Translations under genes and position numbers: made by a program
NCBI GenBank assembly: GCA_947258495.1
Contig: CAMYIN010000066.1
Coordinates: 1 to 46,932, forward strand
DNA from: an uncultured Gammaproteobacteria bacterium
GTDB taxonomy: Bacteria; Pseudomonadota; Gammaproteobacteria; Arenicellales; JAANXG01
Length of the DNA: 46,932 bases
Direction: 5' to 3'
The notes under the pieces: generated by a model
Seen by the model: the letters and a program-made list of their open reading frames with translations, nothing else
The model's database searches: none
Told to the model about the DNA's origin: nothing
Shown here: piece by piece, positions 34,573-41,355 of the stretch
How positions within the stretch are numbered: the stretch's first letter is position 1
Layout of the letters: each line of letters begins with the position of its first letter

Positions 34573-34691
34573 CGGAACAGCCGTCCCCGCCTGCGGCGGC
34601 AACACGACTGCGCGGAACGCAAGACCGGACCCGCGGACTAGCGGAACACCGGGCGGGCTTCCGCGGACGGCGTCGCGCGATCCGCCCGAGC

Positions 34692-34719
34692 TTGCCCTTA
34701 CCCCTCGTCTATATATGCT
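34692..34719 (+). promoter_or_regulatory. Probable promoter of tRNA-Gln
   Basis: TTGCCC (34692-34697) and TATGCT (34714-34719) with a 16-base spacer precede the tRNA; the start would lie near 34726, about 22 bases before the mature 5' end. Confidence 0.55.
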
Positions 34720-34747
34720 TTACACTCCCATCCGAGTCCGATCCCGC

Positions 34748-34821
34748 TGGGGGATCGTCTAGTGGTAGGACTGCGGACTCTGACTCCGCCAGCGGGGGTT
34801 CGAATCCCTCTCCCCCAGCCA
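34748..34821 (+). tRNA. tRNA-Gln (anticodon CUG)
   Basis: The 74-base gene folds into a cloverleaf: acceptor TGGGGGA pairs with TCCCCCA, the D arm holds GTCTAGTGGTAGGAC, the anticodon stem GCGGA/TCCGC encloses the loop CTCTGAC with anticodon CTG, the T loop is TTCGAAT, and a discriminator G plus encoded CCA ends it. Its 3' part is the attachment site of the adjacent integrated element and is repeated at 42839-42887. The gene remains intact at the integrase-proximal junction. Confidence 0.97.
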
Positions 34822-34825
34822 ATAA
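34777..34825 (+). repeat. Left attachment site (49-bp direct repeat, tRNA-Gln 3' part)
   Basis: The sequence from the anticodon loop of tRNA-Gln to four bases past the CCA is repeated perfectly at 42839-42887 in the same orientation. It marks the crossover region of the element's integrase. Confidence 0.93.
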
Positions 34826-34858
34826 CTACGGGGGTTTTCTCCGATTCGCTTCTCTTTT

Positions 34859-34878
34859 TTGCTAACCGTTTGCTAACC
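34859..34878 (+). repeat. Left integrase arm-type repeat
   Basis: TTGCTAACCGTTTGCTAACC, itself two TTTGCTAACC-like units, occurs here and again at 42703-42722 in the same orientation near the opposite end of the element. Such paired sites inside both junctions are expected for the arm-binding domain of a tyrosine integrase. The left copy overlaps the integrase stop codon. Confidence 0.75.
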
Positions 34879-36033
34879 GCGCTGCGAGACACCGCCCAGG
34901 ATGGCGTCGATTGCGCGGGCTGCTTCCTCCTGCATGTCCGGCATGACGTGAGAGTACAGGTCGAGCGTCACCGCGACCGAGGAATGACCGAGGCGCTCAC
35001 TCACGACCTTCGGATTGATCCTCTGGCGCAATAACTGTGTCGCATGTGTGTGGCGCAGATCGTGGAGCCGTATCCCCTGGAACTCGGTCCGCCGGATCAT
35101 CTTACGGTAACTGTTGGTGAGACTCTCGGGCGGCCAGATGGACCCGTCTTCAAGACAAAAGACCAGATCATTATCTTGATACAGTTTACCCGCTTGTAAC
35201 CGTTCCTCTTTTTGCTTGGTCCGATCTTTCTTTAGCGCCTGCACCGTTATCGACGGCAACGCTATCTTGCGTCGGGAGCGCGTTGTCTTCGGTGTCTTAA
35301 ACCGCAACCCCTTTAATTTTGTTTGCTCGACACTGCGATTGACCGATAACCACCGACCCTCTATATCCACGTCACTCCACTTCAATGCGAGCAGTTCCCC
35401 TCTGCGGAGTCCCGTTGTCACCGCGACGAGCAGAGGCGTATGGAGTCGCCGACCCTCCGCCAGCTTGAGTAACGATTCTGTTTGATCCTCTGTCAGACAT
35501 TTCATTTCTTGGTTCGTTATCTTGGGAGGTTCCACGGCATCGACGGGATTACTTTGTAGAATTTGCCAGCGCACCGCTTGCTTGAGCGCCTTATGAAGTA
35601 CCACGTGATGCTGGCGCACGGTCTTAGCGCTTAACCCCCCTCTACCATCTACCCGACCGCTGCGGAGTGCTTCGTCATAGTACTCTTGAACATGGATCGG
35701 TTTAAGATCGCTCACCTTCATGTCGCCGAACGTGGTGACCAAATGATGATGGCATATCTCCGCATAACGCACATACGTCTTAGTGGCGATGGCATGCTCG
35801 ACATGGGCAAGCCATTTTTCGAGGTAGTCTCTAATCGTGAGTTGCTGGGGTTCGATATACGTCCCGGTGTCTAACTGGCGTAATGCTCCCGTGAGCCGTT
35901 CCTGAGCCATTTTCTTGCTGCCGCGTACCGTCTCCCATTTTTGACGGCGCTTGCCGTTGGCGTCGCGGGGCAATTCGATAATGATGGACCACGTGCCTTT
36001 TGCACGCTGCTTGATATGACCTCTGTTACTCAT
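34873..36033 (-). CDS. int: Phage-type tyrosine integrase
   Basis: This 386-residue site-specific recombinase has an N-terminal arm-binding region beginning MSNRGHIKQRAKGTWSIIIELPRD, a SAM-like core-binding domain at about 60-160 and a catalytic domain at about 175-375. Catalytic residues are visible: Arg at about 210 in TTGLRRGELLALKWSDVD, the HxxR box in LHDLRHTHATQLL, and the final His and Tyr in GHSSVAVTLDLYSHV. The start at 36033 is chosen because GGAGGG lies about 10 bases upstream and its ATGA overlaps the stop of the upstream zinc-finger gene. It lies next to the tRNA-Gln site and points toward it, the usual arrangement for insertion into a tRNA 3' end. Confidence 0.96.
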   Translation of the reverse strand: MSNRGHIKQRAKGTWSIIIELPRDANGKRRQKWETVRGSKKMAQERLTGALRQLDTGTYIEPQQLTIRDYLEKWLAHVEHAIATKTYVRYAEICHHHLVTTFGDMKVSDLKPIHVQEYYDEALRSGRVDGRGGLSAKTVRQHHVVLHKALKQAVRWQILQSNPVDAVEPPKITNQEMKCLTEDQTESLLKLAEGRRLHTPLLVAVTTGLRRGELLALKWSDVDIEGRWLSVNRSVEQTKLKGLRFKTPKTTRSRRKIALPSITVQALKKDRTKQKEERLQAGKLYQDNDLVFCLEDGSIWPPESLTNSYRKMIRRTEFQGIRLHDLRHTHATQLLRQRINPKVVSERLGHSSVAVTLDLYSHVMPDMQEEAARAIDAILGGVSQRG

Positions 36034-36791
36034 GTTAAACCCCTCCGTTGCTGTGAAGCGTAGACACGGCATGTGTTACTGCAGTAGCGTGCCGTCCCGC
36101 GTTGATATTCAAACCACTTGCCGCACCGTTCACAGGCGCGGTGATTCATCTTGCGCCCGACTGTGCGCGAGAACTGATAAAAGATCGCGCCGACCAAATT
36201 ATCCGGAACGAGGCGAGTTTCGAGTTGCCCCTTCGACCACATGAGACGGGGCGAGACGTGTTCGCGTAATACTTTATCGGTTCGTAGCTTCAGGTAGTAC
36301 AGGGCAGGTTCGTAAGTGTCGCTATACGTGAATTGTTTTAATCGCGCTGGTGCGTCTTCGGAAACGTCAATCTTGAGTCGGTCTTCTCCGAACTCGTCTT
36401 CTATACGAATGACAATATGATTCTTGTCCGGCCACCGGACGAACTTGAACTCTCGATGACCGTCTTCAACGCGATCCCGCATATCGACTAGGCGGCGCAG
36501 ACAGCCGACGTAATACGTCCATGCGCTGAGGGGTTCAGCGGGAACGGATTTTCTCTTTATAGTGATGTTCTCCGCGACACCTAAATGCCCCCACTGATTC
36601 GCGAAGCCGACGAACGCATCTGCATCGTTCGGCAGATTCGCGAACTCGCGAAACAACACTCCGTTGTCGAGAGGACGGATTGTGGACCACAGTCCGGGAT
36701 CGCTGACGAGATACGAGCGCCCCCCAGACCGAATCACCCGATACCCGTCATCGGGAACCTGCCAAGCGAAAAATAAAAGTTCTTCGGTCAT
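36030..36791 (-). CDS. C-terminal zinc-finger protein coupled to the integrase
   Basis: The product is about 253 residues from the ATG at 36791. The first 190 residues match no family that I recognise (opening MTEELLFFAWQVPDDGYRVI). The C-terminus carries a compact zinc-binding motif, CERCGKWFEYQRGTARYCSN-TCR, with Cys-x2-Cys and Cys-x3-Cys pairs followed by a basic tail, resembling CGNR-type zinc fingers of DNA-binding regulators. The open frame extends to 36875, but that start would leave no room for a promoter between the divergent genes. Its stop and the integrase start overlap as ATGA. It may regulate the divergent promoter or assist integration; this is inference. Confidence 0.72.
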   Translation of the reverse strand: MTEELLFFAWQVPDDGYRVIRSGGRSYLVSDPGLWSTIRPLDNGVLFREFANLPNDADAFVGFANQWGHLGVAENITIKRKSVPAEPLSAWTYYVGCLRRLVDMRDRVEDGHREFKFVRWPDKNHIVIRIEDEFGEDRLKIDVSEDAPARLKQFTYSDTYEPALYYLKLRTDKVLREHVSPRLMWSKGQLETRLVPDNLVGAIFYQFSRTVGRKMNHRACERCGKWFEYQRGTARYCSNTCRVYASQQRRGLT

Positions 36792-36878
36792 TACGTTAAA
36801 TATACAATATATCTGATTGTAGCGTAAATTTCTTTTTGTTATGTTTTGGTCTGAATCAACAACCGATGAGGCCAAACG
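36792..36878. promoter_or_regulatory. Divergent promoter region between regulator/int and the rightward operon
   Basis: This AT-rich stretch of 87 bases separates the two divergent operons of the element, standing out from the GC-rich surroundings. On the minus strand TTTACG and TATATT are 18 bases apart and point to the zinc-finger gene. The related sequences TTACGTTAAAT and AGCGTAAATT flank this region and could be operator halves. A GATGAGG ribosome binding site serves the HTH gene. Confidence 0.55.
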
Positions 36879-37082
36879 ATGACGACGCAGAAAGAACGTG
36901 CCCAGGACGCGAAAACGCCCCCGCTGGCGCTGAGCGTCGCTGAAGCCGCGATTGCCCTGCGAATGTGCACGAATAGCGTCTATGCAGCGGTTCGATCCGG
37001 CGACCTGCCGTCGGTCCGTATCGGGGGTCGGATTGTTATCCCGGTCGGAGCGCTTCAGCGCAAATTAGAGGAGATGGCGTGA
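36879..37082 (+). CDS. Excisionase-like helix-turn-helix protein
   Basis: This 67-residue protein has the HTH_17/excisionase pattern: LALSVAEAAIALRMCTNSVY for the first two helices, then AAVRSGDLPSVRIGGRIVIPVGALQRKLEEMA with the winged turn. Proteins of this type act as directionality factors or as activators of the excision genes in phages and satellites. It opens the rightward operon and overlaps the next gene as GTGA. An excisionase and an AlpA-like transcription activator cannot be told apart by sequence alone. Confidence 0.83.
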   Translation: MTTQKERAQDAKTPPLALSVAEAAIALRMCTNSVYAAVRSGDLPSVRIGGRIVIPVGALQRKLEEMA

Positions 37083-37273
37083 CCAAAAAGAAAAAACGCC
37101 CGCCGGGGCATGGCGGGCGCGTATTACGATTTCCAGGGGCGCGGAAATACAAGACCGATTATATAGTCCGATCCTGCACCTGTAAAAGTAAAGGTACCTG
37201 CCGTACGTGTAAGGCACACCAAGCGCTGCACCGTGCAACCCTCACCTTCCTTCGCTTTGGCGGTGCCGGATGA
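37079..37273 (+). CDS. Cys-rich basic miniprotein
   Basis: The product is 64 residues from a GTG that overlaps the HTH stop; it overlaps the following ATPase gene by ATGA. The N-terminus is strongly basic (MTKKKKRPPGHGGR) and the middle holds SCTCKSKGTCRTCKAH, with four Cys in Cys-x-Cys and Cys-x2-Cys spacing, plus His residues. This could form one zinc site and bind nucleic acid. No family is recognised. Position between Xis and the replication ATPase suggests a role in replication or regulation. Confidence 0.7.
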   Translation: MTKKKKRPPGHGGRVLRFPGARKYKTDYIVRSCTCKSKGTCRTCKAHQALHRATLTFLRFGGAG

Positions 37274-38712
37274 TTGGTGCGATCGCGGAATTGGCGCAAC
37301 TGTCGCCGATGGAATACGACCGGGCGAGAAAGGCCAAGGCCAAGGAGTTGGGCGTTAGACCGGCAACCTTGGATGCTGAAGTAAAGAAAGCGCGCCAAGA
37401 AAACGATGCGACCACGATTCAATTCGTCGAGCCGGAGCCGTGGCCGCAATCCGTCGATGGTGGCGTGCTACTCGATACCGTCCGCGCTTTCATCTTGCGT
37501 TATGTCGCAATCACCGACGCGGGCGCGGTGGCGGCGTCATTGTGGGTGATTCTTAGTTGGCTGCACCCCACGCTCGCAATTCACATCTCGCCGATTCTGG
37601 CGGTAACGTCACCACAAAAACGATGCGGTAAGACTACTCTGCTGCGGGCGCTGTCTTTATTGGTGCGGTATTCATTGCCGACCAGCAACGTTACCGTCGC
37701 GGCATTGTTCCGGGCTGTTGACAAGTATCAACCCACATTGCTGATTGATGAAGCCGACACCTTTTTACACGAAAACGACGAGTTGCGCGGGATTCTCAAC
37801 AGCGGACACGTTCGGGAAAGCGCCGGCGTCATCCGCACCGTGGGCGACGATCACGAACCCCGCCAGTTTTCAACGTGGAGCGCAAAGGCCATTGCATTAA
37901 TCGGCAACCTTAGCGATACCCTGGAGGACCGATCCATACTGATTGCACTGCAACGGCGGAAGGCGGGCGAGCCCATCGAGCGATTGCGGGCCGTTGACGT
38001 GGCCGACCATGCCGAACAGATCAAAAGCATGTGTGCAAGATGGGCCGACGATCACGCCGCCAGCGTCGGCGGATGGGAGCCGTACTTGCCGAGCGAGCTG
38101 CATGACCGGGCTATAGATAATTGGGAGCCGCTGCTGGCGATTGCTGAGGTCGCCAAAGATAAGGAATGGGTCAAGGCGGCGCGTGAGGCCGCGTTAAAGC
38201 TCAGCGGGGGCGGCGATGATAATGATGACGCCGGCGTGGCGCTGTTGGCGGACATTCGCGAGGTTTTCGCGGGCAACGACGCCATGTTCTCTAAAGACCT
38301 GGCCGCCGACTTGGCGTGCCTGGATGACCGACCTTGGGCGCGCTGGCACAAAGGCAACCCGATCAGCACCAACGCAATCGCCAGATTACTAAAACCGTTC
38401 AAGATTGGACCGACCACGATCCGTGACAACCAAAATGTTGCGAAAGGATACAAGTCTGAGTTTTTCGCCGACGCATGGGAACGCTACCTAAAAAAAGAAA
38501 ATTCCCCTTATGCCCCTGAAACAACCGTTACACCGTTACAACGTAGCAACCATGCGGGTTTCAGCGGAAAAACAAACGTTACAACCGAAACCGGTGTAAC
38601 GGTTGAAAATCGGCGGAAACCCGCACCAGTATTGGATTGTAACGGTGTAACGAATGAATCGGGGGGAAACGGGGGTTTACGTAATTTTTATGAACCGGGG
38701 GCCGACGGATGA
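37270..38712 (+). CDS. DUF3631-like P-loop ATPase, probable replication protein
   Basis: The 480-residue protein has a P-loop ATPase core: Walker A as SPQKRCGKTTLL (Lys121), Walker B as LLIDEAD (157-163), and a downstream DUF3631-like region with LNSGHVRESAGVIRTVGDDHEPRQFSTWSAKAIALIGNLSDTLEDRSILIALQRRK. DUF3631 proteins are found in phages, plasmids and satellites beside or fused to primase domains and are thought to act in replication as helicase-like ATPases. No primase domain is seen here. The last 60 residues (from about 419) are low-complexity, rich in Thr, Val, Asn and Gly; the DNA there carries a symmetric repeat array that may be the origin, which could explain the odd protein tail. 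Both ends overlap neighbouring frames as ATGA. Confidence 0.85.
   Translation: MIGAIAELAQLSPMEYDRARKAKAKELGVRPATLDAEVKKARQENDATTIQFVEPEPWPQSVDGGVLLDTVRAFILRYVAITDAGAVAASLWVILSWLHPTLAIHISPILAVTSPQKRCGKTTLLRALSLLVRYSLPTSNVTVAALFRAVDKYQPTLLIDEADTFLHENDELRGILNSGHVRESAGVIRTVGDDHEPRQFSTWSAKAIALIGNLSDTLEDRSILIALQRRKAGEPIERLRAVDVADHAEQIKSMCARWADDHAASVGGWEPYLPSELHDRAIDNWEPLLAIAEVAKDKEWVKAAREAALKLSGGGDDNDDAGVALLADIREVFAGNDAMFSKDLAADLACLDDRPWARWHKGNPISTNAIARLLKPFKIGPTTIRDNQNVAKGYKSEFFADAWERYLKKENSPYAPETTVTPLQRSNHAGFSGKTNVTTETGVTVENRRKPAPVLDCNGVTNESGGNGGLRNFYEPGADG
38525..38653. repeat. Six-iteron dyad, candidate replication origin
   Basis: Three forward CGTTACA copies (38526, 38534 and 38577) and three reverse TGTAACG copies (38595, 38638 and 38646) are placed as exact mirror images about position 38589. 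The outer pairs are tandem 8-bp units. A 10-bp inverted repeat, TGCGGGTTTC at 38553 and GAAACCCGCA at 38616, shares the same axis. All lie inside the 3' coding end of the ATPase gene, where satellite origins are often placed relative to their replication gene. Confidence 0.75.
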
Positions 38713-38741
38713 AACGCAGACCGAGCCGCACCAATGGTCAG

Positions 38742-38807
38742 GCAAGGGGGGGTTCGGATTCTCACAGGGTGGTTCCGGAGGAGCGCCGCCCCCCCGTGCT
38801 TTTTTTT
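38742..38807 (+). terminator. Intrinsic terminator between replication and packaging genes
   Basis: GCA-A-GGGGGGG pairs with CCCCCCC-G-TGC (one A/G mismatch) around a 36-base loop and is followed by eight T residues at 38800-38807. It lies just after the ATPase stop codon and before the likely start of the small terminase. Confidence 0.7.
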
Positions 38808-38840
38808 CGGGCAATGTTAAAAATCCAGAAGCGACGAGCG

Positions 38841-39212
38841 ATGCAAAAAATACCTAGCAATATCAAGAAGTTCAAAGGCACTTACCGCCCGGACAAGGAA
38901 AAACGGAAGCGGCGAACCGCGTTCCAAACCGCTGCACCCCCGCTCAAAAGGCCCCCAGACCTGCCTGCGGAGCAACGAAGGGCATGGGACGAGCTTGTGC
39001 GCTGCGCGAAGGCGGCTAACCTAGCGCTCGAAAGCTGGGATTTGCCCGCGATGCGCCAGGCGGTGTCCATTTACGCGGTTTTGCTGCACAACCCCGCCGC
39101 CGTCAATGCGTCGCTGCATGGGCAGCTACGGCTGCTGCTGCAAGGGCTGGGCATCAGCGTGACCGAGCCGGTGGAAGATCCTATCGACCTGGAGCGAGCG
39201 CTGGACGAATGA
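38841..39212 (+). CDS. P27-like phage terminase small subunit
   Basis: Small terminases recognise phage DNA and start packaging. From the ATG at 38841 the product has 123 residues: IPSNIKKFKGTYRPDKEKRK, then PPDLPAEQRRAWDELVRCAKAANLALESWDLPAMRQAVSIYAVL, ending LLLQGLGISVTEPVEDP, the layout of P27-family terminase small subunits. The frame is open from 38709 with an ATGA overlap, but the upstream part lies across a terminator and does not resemble the family, so the later start is preferred; 38814 is another option. No large subunit is encoded nearby, so it may redirect a helper phage's motor. The stop overlaps the next start (ATGA). Confidence 0.72.
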   Translation: MQKIPSNIKKFKGTYRPDKEKRKRRTAFQTAAPPLKRPPDLPAEQRRAWDELVRCAKAANLALESWDLPAMRQAVSIYAVLLHNPAAVNASLHGQLRLLLQGLGISVTEPVEDPIDLERALDE

Positions 39213-39586
39213 CGCGGCGGGCGACGCGGCTGATACCCGAACAGCATGTGCTGGAGTCGTTTCTGTTTGGGAAAATCACGGGTGAGCAGCTATGTAAGTC
39301 TCTCGACAGCCCGTTTGCCGACTTTGTTGTGTTGGACCCCAACACGCGCTGGGGCAGGGGCATGCGGAAACTGTGGGATCGGCACGGGGCGCGGCTGCTC
39401 AAAGAGGCGGGGTACAAGGGCATGACGCGGCACTCCCAGCTTCGCAACGTTCTGTATCGACCGGAGCTTACGGGCAAGTATAAAAATCTGGATTGGTTGA
39501 TTGGCGATCTCGGCCCGCCCAAAGGTTTTACGGAAGCACCGATTGGCTTGCCATCGAAGAAACTACTGTATATATTTACAGTATGA
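39209..39586 (+). CDS. Hypothetical protein of the packaging operon (125 aa)
   Basis: The start overlaps the small terminase stop as ATGA, and the stop overlaps the next start in the same way, which supports real translation. The 125-residue product is basic and has no signal peptide or membrane segment; visible stretches are LDPNTRWGRGMRKLWDRHGARLLKEAGYKGM and KNLDWLIGDLGPPKGFTEAP. No family is recognised. Position between the small terminase and the capsid gene suggests a role in DNA packaging or head assembly; it is too short to be a large terminase or a portal. Confidence 0.7.
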   Translation: MTRRATRLIPEQHVLESFLFGKITGEQLCKSLDSPFADFVVLDPNTRWGRGMRKLWDRHGARLLKEAGYKGMTRHSQLRNVLYRPELTGKYKNLDWLIGDLGPPKGFTEAPIGLPSKKLLYIFTV

Positions 39587-39837
39587 AGCCCAAACGCGAA
39601 TACATCGAGCTTGATTTTGATTTGAACCGTCTGGAGCGCGACGAGCTGCTCTTTACGGTGCAGCAAATCGTCGATTTGTATTCGCTTTGCCTGCAGGGCC
39701 GACACCACATTGCGGCCGAGTTTACGCACGCGCTTTTGGGTCTCTGCCTTGCACGCGGACTGCGCGAGCAGGATTCACGCGCCGTCCGTTGGTTCCAGCG
39801 AATGATGGAGCCGCGTGACGGCCACACTATCAATTGA
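39583..39837 (+). CDS. Hypothetical protein of the packaging operon (84 aa)
   Basis: The 84-residue product begins MKPKREYIELDFDLNRLERDELLFTVQQIVDLYSLCLQG. It appears mostly helical, with an acidic N-terminal half. Its ATG overlaps the upstream stop as ATGA and it ends 13 bases before the capsid start. No family is recognised. A small helical protein in this place could be a scaffold or a size-determining factor; that is only inference from position. Confidence 0.65.
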   Translation: MKPKREYIELDFDLNRLERDELLFTVQQIVDLYSLCLQGRHHIAAEFTHALLGLCLARGLREQDSRAVRWFQRMMEPRDGHTIN

Positions 39838-39850
39838 AAGAGGTAACATC

Positions 39851-41020
39851 ATGTTTACGAAAGGCAGTAACAGCCCCCCCCAAATCGATATCCCCCAACC
39901 CGTTGCGCGTTCGCGCCGTAAGAGTCCACCCCCGCCAAACCCCCCGAAAACCATCGCCGAAGTACAAGCCCGATTACGCGCCCTGGAAAGCGCCGCCGGT
40001 TTGGAGCCGGTGTATCGTGAACCGAAACGGCCGGCGCCGCGGGGGTTTCGCAGTTATGAGGACGCTTTCGACGCCGGCATGTTTCTGCTGGCGATCGGTA
40101 AGGACAAGAAAGCGCTGCGCCATTGTCGGGACCGCAATCTGATGGTTGCCAGCGTTGGCACGGCGGGCGGTTTTTTGATGCCCGCAGGCTTGGCGACTGC
40201 GGTCCAGCGACACATTCAGGAGCAGTCCGTCATCATGCAGGAAGCGACCGTATTCACGATGAGCGATAACCTGCTCACGGTGCCGTTGCGGAGTTCAGGG
40301 CTGACGATTTACCCCGTCGATGAGAATCAAGAAATTACCGCATCGGACATCGAGTACGACGCGGCAGAGTTGAATCTGCGAAAGGCAGCGGCTTTGTACA
40401 AGTCGAGCGTCGAGTTGGCAACCGATGCCGTGGTTGATCTGGTAGCCGAGTTCACGACCGAGGTCAGCGGCGCGTTTGCCCAGCATTTTGACCTGGTCGG
40501 ATTCGTCGGGGACGGCGGACAGGACCACAACTCCATTGTGGGTGTCGGAACCCGGTTTGCAAACGACTCCACGCTGGCGGGTACTATCACCGCTGCGGGC
40601 AGTGCTTATACCGATGTGACCGTTGCCAACATCGACTCGATGATTGCGGCGCTACCGGCGCACCTACACGGGAACGCGAAGTTCTACGCCAGCCCGCAGG
40701 GTTGCGCGAATATCTTTTGCAGACTGAGCGACACCGCAAGCCTGCACCCGGTCGGGCCGATGGCGTGGTGCGGTTATCCGATTGAGTTTACCGCTGCGCT
40801 GGGCGCGGGCGGATCGGGAACGCCGCTACTTCTGCTCGGCGACCTGCGGCGCGCCGTCGTATTCGGCATCAAGAACGACATCCGGATCATGGCGTCCGAG
40901 CAGCGGTTCATGGAGCTGCACTCCGTTGCGTACCGTGCTGTGTCTAGATTCGATTGCATAGCGCACGGTGTCGGAGATTCCACCGACGCCGGCGCTGTGG
41001 TTAGCCTAGTCGGCGCGTAA
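39851..41020 (+). CDS. HK97-fold major capsid protein
   Basis: The 389-residue protein shows HK97-type capsid features: an N-terminal Pro-rich and helical arm of about 100 residues (RRKSPPPPNPPKTIAEVQARLRALE), then the mature start VGTAGGFLMPAGLATAVQRHIQEQSVI, the E-loop/P-domain part LRSSGLTIYPVDENQEITASDIEYDAAELNLRKAAALYKSSVELATDAVVDLVAEF, and the C-terminal GDLRRAVVFGIKNDIRIMASEQRFMELHSVAYRAVSRFD. The start at 39851 has AAAGAGGT before it. The N-terminal arm resembles a cleavable delta domain, yet no protease is encoded in the element. A terminator follows. The protein could build a small satellite head or alter a helper's head. Confidence 0.88.
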   Translation: MFTKGSNSPPQIDIPQPVARSRRKSPPPPNPPKTIAEVQARLRALESAAGLEPVYREPKRPAPRGFRSYEDAFDAGMFLLAIGKDKKALRHCRDRNLMVASVGTAGGFLMPAGLATAVQRHIQEQSVIMQEATVFTMSDNLLTVPLRSSGLTIYPVDENQEITASDIEYDAAELNLRKAAALYKSSVELATDAVVDLVAEFTTEVSGAFAQHFDLVGFVGDGGQDHNSIVGVGTRFANDSTLAGTITAAGSAYTDVTVANIDSMIAALPAHLHGNAKFYASPQGCANIFCRLSDTASLHPVGPMAWCGYPIEFTAALGAGGSGTPLLLLGDLRRAVVFGIKNDIRIMASEQRFMELHSVAYRAVSRFDCIAHGVGDSTDAGAVVSLVGA

Positions 41021-41049
41021 ACCCCGTCGCGCTGGCTAGACTCTCGGCG

Positions 41050-41084
41050 AAGGGGGCGGCGTGGTGTCGCTCCCTTTCTTTTTC
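41050..41084 (+). terminator. Intrinsic terminator after the capsid gene
   Basis: AAGGGGGCG pairs with CGCTCCCTT (one G-T pair) around a nine-base loop, followed by TCTTTTTC. It ends the rightward operon 30 bases after the capsid stop. Confidence 0.82.
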
Positions 41085-41293
41085 GAGTAACTACGTCTTC
41101 GCCCAAGTGCCGCAAACGGCCAGGAGCGGTTGTTTAAGAACGCCAAGAAACGTCGATTCTAAAGTCCGTTGCTGTAAGCAGTGCGGACATACAAGATAAA
41201 TTTCTGAGCAAGCGCGGGAAAGCATTGTTAGATTCTTCCTGGCTCGACTTGTTCGTACGTGACCGTTGCGTTGGGTTGACCGTGGACTTCGAG

Positions 41294-41324
41294 TCAAACA
41301 AAACCCCGCCACTGAGGGCGGGGT
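41294..41324 (-). terminator. Intrinsic terminator after the PEP-CTERM gene
   Basis: On the minus strand ACCCCGCC pairs with GGCGGGGT around a six-base loop, followed by TTTTGTTTG. It lies 31 bases beyond the PEP-CTERM stop. The 209 bases between this terminator and the one at 41050-41084 hold no supported gene. Confidence 0.82.
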
Positions 41325-41355
41325 CATGTTGGATAGGTGTGTGAGAAATCAATCG

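Noticed and set aside
38525-38653. CRISPR array
   Set aside because: The repeats are 7-8 bases long and mirror-symmetric, with uneven spacing and no cas genes; this is an iteron-like dyad.
38709-38840. N-terminal extension of the small terminase from the ATGA-overlapping start
   Set aside because: The segment crosses a strong terminator and does not resemble P27-like N-termini; the family-like sequence starts at 38841.
41091-41352. Small minus-strand frames between the capsid and PEP-CTERM genes
   Set aside because: They overlap the PEP-CTERM terminator, lack ribosome binding sites and show no recognisable pattern.
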